The notes beneath the pieces are model-generated. The model ran no database searches. It saw only the letters and a program-made list of their open reading frames with translations, and was not told the origin of the DNA. Of a stretch of DNA of 6,711 nucleotides, positions 4,927-6,711 are shown piece by piece. How positions within the stretch are numbered: position 1 is the stretch's first letter; each line of letters opens with the position of its first letter. This stretch comes from Candidatus Avipropionibacterium avicola (lineage in GTDB: Bacteria; Actinomycetota; Actinomycetes; Propionibacteriales; Propionibacteriaceae), in the NCBI GenBank assembly GCA_018715445.1, contig DVLP01000370.1, positions 1-6,711 of the forward strand, written 5' to 3'. Position numbers and translations under genes: made by a program.

Positions 4927-6432
4927 ATGCGCGTGCTCCTCGTCGATGTGCCCGATGTCGTGGCCGATCCCCTCACCACCCAACTCGCCGGCCGGGCCGA
5001 GGTGACCACCCTGTCGGCGGACCTGCTGGATCCCTCCGCGCCGCTGGCCACCGAGCACGACGTGGTGGTGCACGGGCTGGGCAGCGGGAGCGACGAGGAC
5101 GACCAGCTGCTGCGCTCCACCCTCGGCACCTGGAACCTGCTGCACTCACTGCCCCGCGGGCGCTACGTCCAGCTCTCCACGATGCAGGTGTTCGACGGCT
5201 ACGACGACGGCTGGGACGTCCGGGAGAACTGGCAGCCCCGCCCGACCACCGATCCGTACGTCCTGGCCTGTCACCTGGGCGAGCTCACCGGACGGGACCT
5301 CACCCGGGGTCGTGACCTCACCACCGTGACCGTCCGTCTGGACGAGGTCGTCAGCAAGGAGCGCTTCGCCGCCGGTCCGGTGGGACCACGCTGGCTGCAC
5401 CTCGACGATGCCGTGTCCGCCGTGCTCCGGGCGATCCACGCCGACCTCGGCGACCAGGCCCACGGCCGCTGGGCGATGCTGCATGCCGTCCGCGGTGACG
5501 GCCGGTTCTCCCCCGGCAGCGCCGAGAAGGACTTCGGCTTCCGTGCCGAGCACACCAGCCCCACCCACGACGGACCCAACCGCCCGAGCCTGCCGACCCT
5601 GGCACCGGTCACCGGACTGCAGCGCCCCGAGCGGATCACCCTGTACGGCGCCGGTGGACCCTTGGGCGCCGCCACGCTGCCGCTGGTGACCGAGCGTGCG
5701 CTGGTCCGCGCCACCGATGTCACCGATCTGGCGGAACTGGCCCGACGGCCACCGCAGTCGGAGGGCGCGCCCGTGCCGAGCCCGCTGTCGGCACCGCACG
5801 AGAACCTGGTGGTCGACGTCAGCGACGCGGAGCAGGTCCGGGCCGCCGCGGTCGACGCCGACTGCCTGGTCAACCTGTCGGTGGTCCGGGTCGACACCCG
5901 CGTGGCCTTCGCAGTCAACCTGCTCGGCGCCTGGCACACCGTCCGGGCCGCGGTCAGCGAAGGCGTCCCTCGGGTGGTCCAGACCGGCCCGACGCTGGCG
6001 ATCGCGCCGTACCCGTGGGGCAGCACCCACGACCGTCGGGTGGACGGCACCCAGGACTTCCGCAGCGGTGACTGGATCTACCTACTGACCAAGATGCTCG
6101 GCCAGGAGGTCTGCCGGATCGTCGCGGAGGCCCACGGTCTGGCCTGCCCCGTGCTGTTGTACTGCGGCTTCTCGGTGGACCCGGCGACCCGACGGGCACG
6201 ATCCGGCACCGGTCAGCCCCACAGCTTCTCGGTGTCCTGGGCCGATGCGGGGCGCTCGGTCGTCGCGGCCATGGACGTCGAGCGGCTGGACGAGCCCTCC
6301 CCGGTGGTCAACATCCTGGCGCCACAGCCGCACGACGCCTGGACCGTCGATCGCGCCCGGCGGATCCTCGGCTGGCAGGCCGAGGAGCGGCTGGACGAGC
6401 TCTGGTTCCACCCCCGGGTGCGCCAGGGCTGA
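4927..6432 (+). CDS. Tandem two-domain NAD(P)-binding SDR-like protein (epimerase/dehydratase family)
   Basis: This 501-residue protein is built of two extended short-chain dehydrogenase-like halves. Half 1 (about 1-230) keeps the outline: an N-terminal strand, 'GTWNLL' (67-72), 'LSTMQVFDGY' (83-92) and a tyrosine at 111. It lacks the glycine-rich nucleotide motif near its start, and the catalytic YxxxK reads Y-V-L-A-C, with Cys115 in place of Lys. Half 2 (about 236-501) has an intact GxxGxxG (GAGGPLG, 241-247), 'NLLGAWHTVRAAV' (331-343), 'QTGP' (352-355) and YxxxK at Tyr385-Lys389. Half 2 could therefore bind NAD(P) and act on a sugar-nucleotide or similar substrate, whereas half 1 looks like a pseudo-enzyme. 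The substrate is unknown. The open frame extends upstream to 4819, but the ATG at 4927 follows a -10 element and begins the first beta strand (MRVLLVDV), so I chose it. It is transcribed alone and ends convergent with recO. Confidence 0.8.
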   Translation: MRVLLVDVPDVVADPLTTQLAGRAEVTTLSADLLDPSAPLATEHDVVVHGLGSGSDEDDQLLRSTLGTWNLLHSLPRGRYVQLSTMQVFDGYDDGWDVRENWQPRPTTDPYVLACHLGELTGRDLTRGRDLTTVTVRLDEVVSKERFAAGPVGPRWLHLDDAVSAVLRAIHADLGDQAHGRWAMLHAVRGDGRFSPGSAEKDFGFRAEHTSPTHDGPNRPSLPTLAPVTGLQRPERITLYGAGGPLGAATLPLVTERALVRATDVTDLAELARRPPQSEGAPVPSPLSAPHENLVVDVSDAEQVRAAAVDADCLVNLSVVRVDTRVAFAVNLLGAWHTVRAAVSEGVPRVVQTGPTLAIAPYPWGSTHDRRVDGTQDFRSGDWIYLLTKMLGQEVCRIVAEAHGLACPVLLYCGFSVDPATRRARSGTGQPHSFSVSWADAGRSVVAAMDVERLDEPSPVVNILAPQPHDAWTVDRARRILGWQAEERLDELWFHPRVRQG

Positions 6433-6447
6433 GGTCCGGCCTCAGCC
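6427..6447. terminator. Inverted repeat spanning both stop codons of the convergent SDR gene and recO
   Basis: GGCTGAGG (6427-6434) pairs perfectly with CCTCAGCC (6440-6447) around a TCCGG loop. The left arm contains the SDR gene's TGA (6430-6432) and the right arm the recO stop (6442-6444 read on the minus strand). Because the repeat is symmetric it forms the same hairpin in both transcripts and could terminate both. There is no T-run on either side. The pairing is seen; the bidirectional terminator role is inferred. Confidence 0.5.
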
Positions 6448-6711
6448 GCGCTCGACCAGCGGCAAGGACCGCAGGCCCCGTTCCAGGTGCCAGGTGGTGT
6501 AGGCCGAGACCAGACCACTGGCCTCACGACGGGTCCGGGCATCGGCGCTCGTGGTGGCCGCCCAGTCACCCTCGACCAGGGCGGCCAGCAGCTCCAGGGT
6601 CTGCGGCTGCGGCCGGGCACACCCGGGCGGTCGGCACTGGGCGCAGACCACACCACCCAGGGCCGGGACGAACCCCTGGTGCGGCCCGGTCAGCCCACAC
6701 CGGGCACAGTC
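6442..6711 (-). CDS. recO: DNA repair protein RecO, C-terminal part (runs off the right edge)
   Basis: RecO works with RecF and RecR to load RecA on single-stranded DNA during recombinational repair. Only the last 89 residues are present. They contain the four-cysteine zinc site: DCARCG (Cys2 and Cys5 of the fragment) paired with VVCAQC (Cys23 and Cys26). The helical tail follows, with 'LELLAALVEGDW' and the ending 'YTTWHLERGLRSLPLVERG', which is a hallmark of actinobacterial RecO. The reading frame stays open through 6711, so the N-terminal OB-fold lies outside the window; an internal GTG at 6651 is not the true start. It ends nine bases from the convergent SDR gene, sharing an inverted repeat with it. 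Confidence 0.93.
   Translation of the reverse strand, partial: DCARCGLTGPHQGFVPALGGVVCAQCRPPGCARPQPQTLELLAALVEGDWAATTSADARTRREASGLVSAYTTWHLERGLRSLPLVERG

Noticed and set aside
5146..6050. Minus-strand open frames opposite the tandem SDR gene
   Set aside because: GC-driven shadows; the plus frame has Rossmann and YxxxK motifs and a continuous protein.
6442..6651. A stand-alone 69-residue protein starting at the GTG at 6651
   Set aside because: The frame continues to the window edge and encodes the first cysteine pair of the RecO zinc site upstream of that GTG.

Overview
This is a GC-rich, densely packed bacterial window with short intergenic gaps, overlapping genes, GTG starts and several start codons placed directly behind a -10 element (leaderless-type). 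Together with the protein families present, this points to an actinobacterium. A Propionibacteriaceae-like organism is possible, but that is a guess. From memory, a zinc-uptake operon between glyS and recO is also seen in other Actinobacteria such as Streptomyces; I could not check this here.

Layout. Positions 1-239 (minus) hold the N-terminus of glycyl-tRNA synthetase. Divergent from it, 318-936 (plus) encodes a small ABM-fold protein overlapping a small three-helix membrane protein. A strong inverted repeat (957-991) follows, then a compact promoter whose -10 region lies inside a Zur-box-like site (994-1008). Positions 1008-4038 (plus) form one overlapping operon: znuA (His-rich zinc-binding lipoprotein), znuC (ATPase), znuB (ABC-3 permease) and zur (Fur-family zinc repressor). 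A single-pass membrane protein of unknown function lies tail to tail with zur (4043-4834, minus). Divergent from that, 4927-6432 (plus) encodes a tandem two-Rossmann SDR protein whose first half has lost its key motifs. It ends tail to tail with the C-terminal part of recO (6442-6711, minus), with an inverted repeat spanning both stop codons.

How it works together. ZnuA, ZnuC and ZnuB should form a high-affinity zinc importer. Zur, encoded last in the same transcript, would bind the site over the znuA promoter when zinc is plentiful and so shut off importer and repressor together. The other genes have no evident link to zinc beyond position.

I see no novel multi-gene system. The points most worth a second look are the Zur site sitting on a leaderless start, the hairpin carrying the -35 in its loop, and the half-degenerate tandem SDR protein. 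No tRNA, rRNA, CRISPR array, insertion sequence or phage feature was seen, and there is no gene-free stretch longer than about 100 bases.
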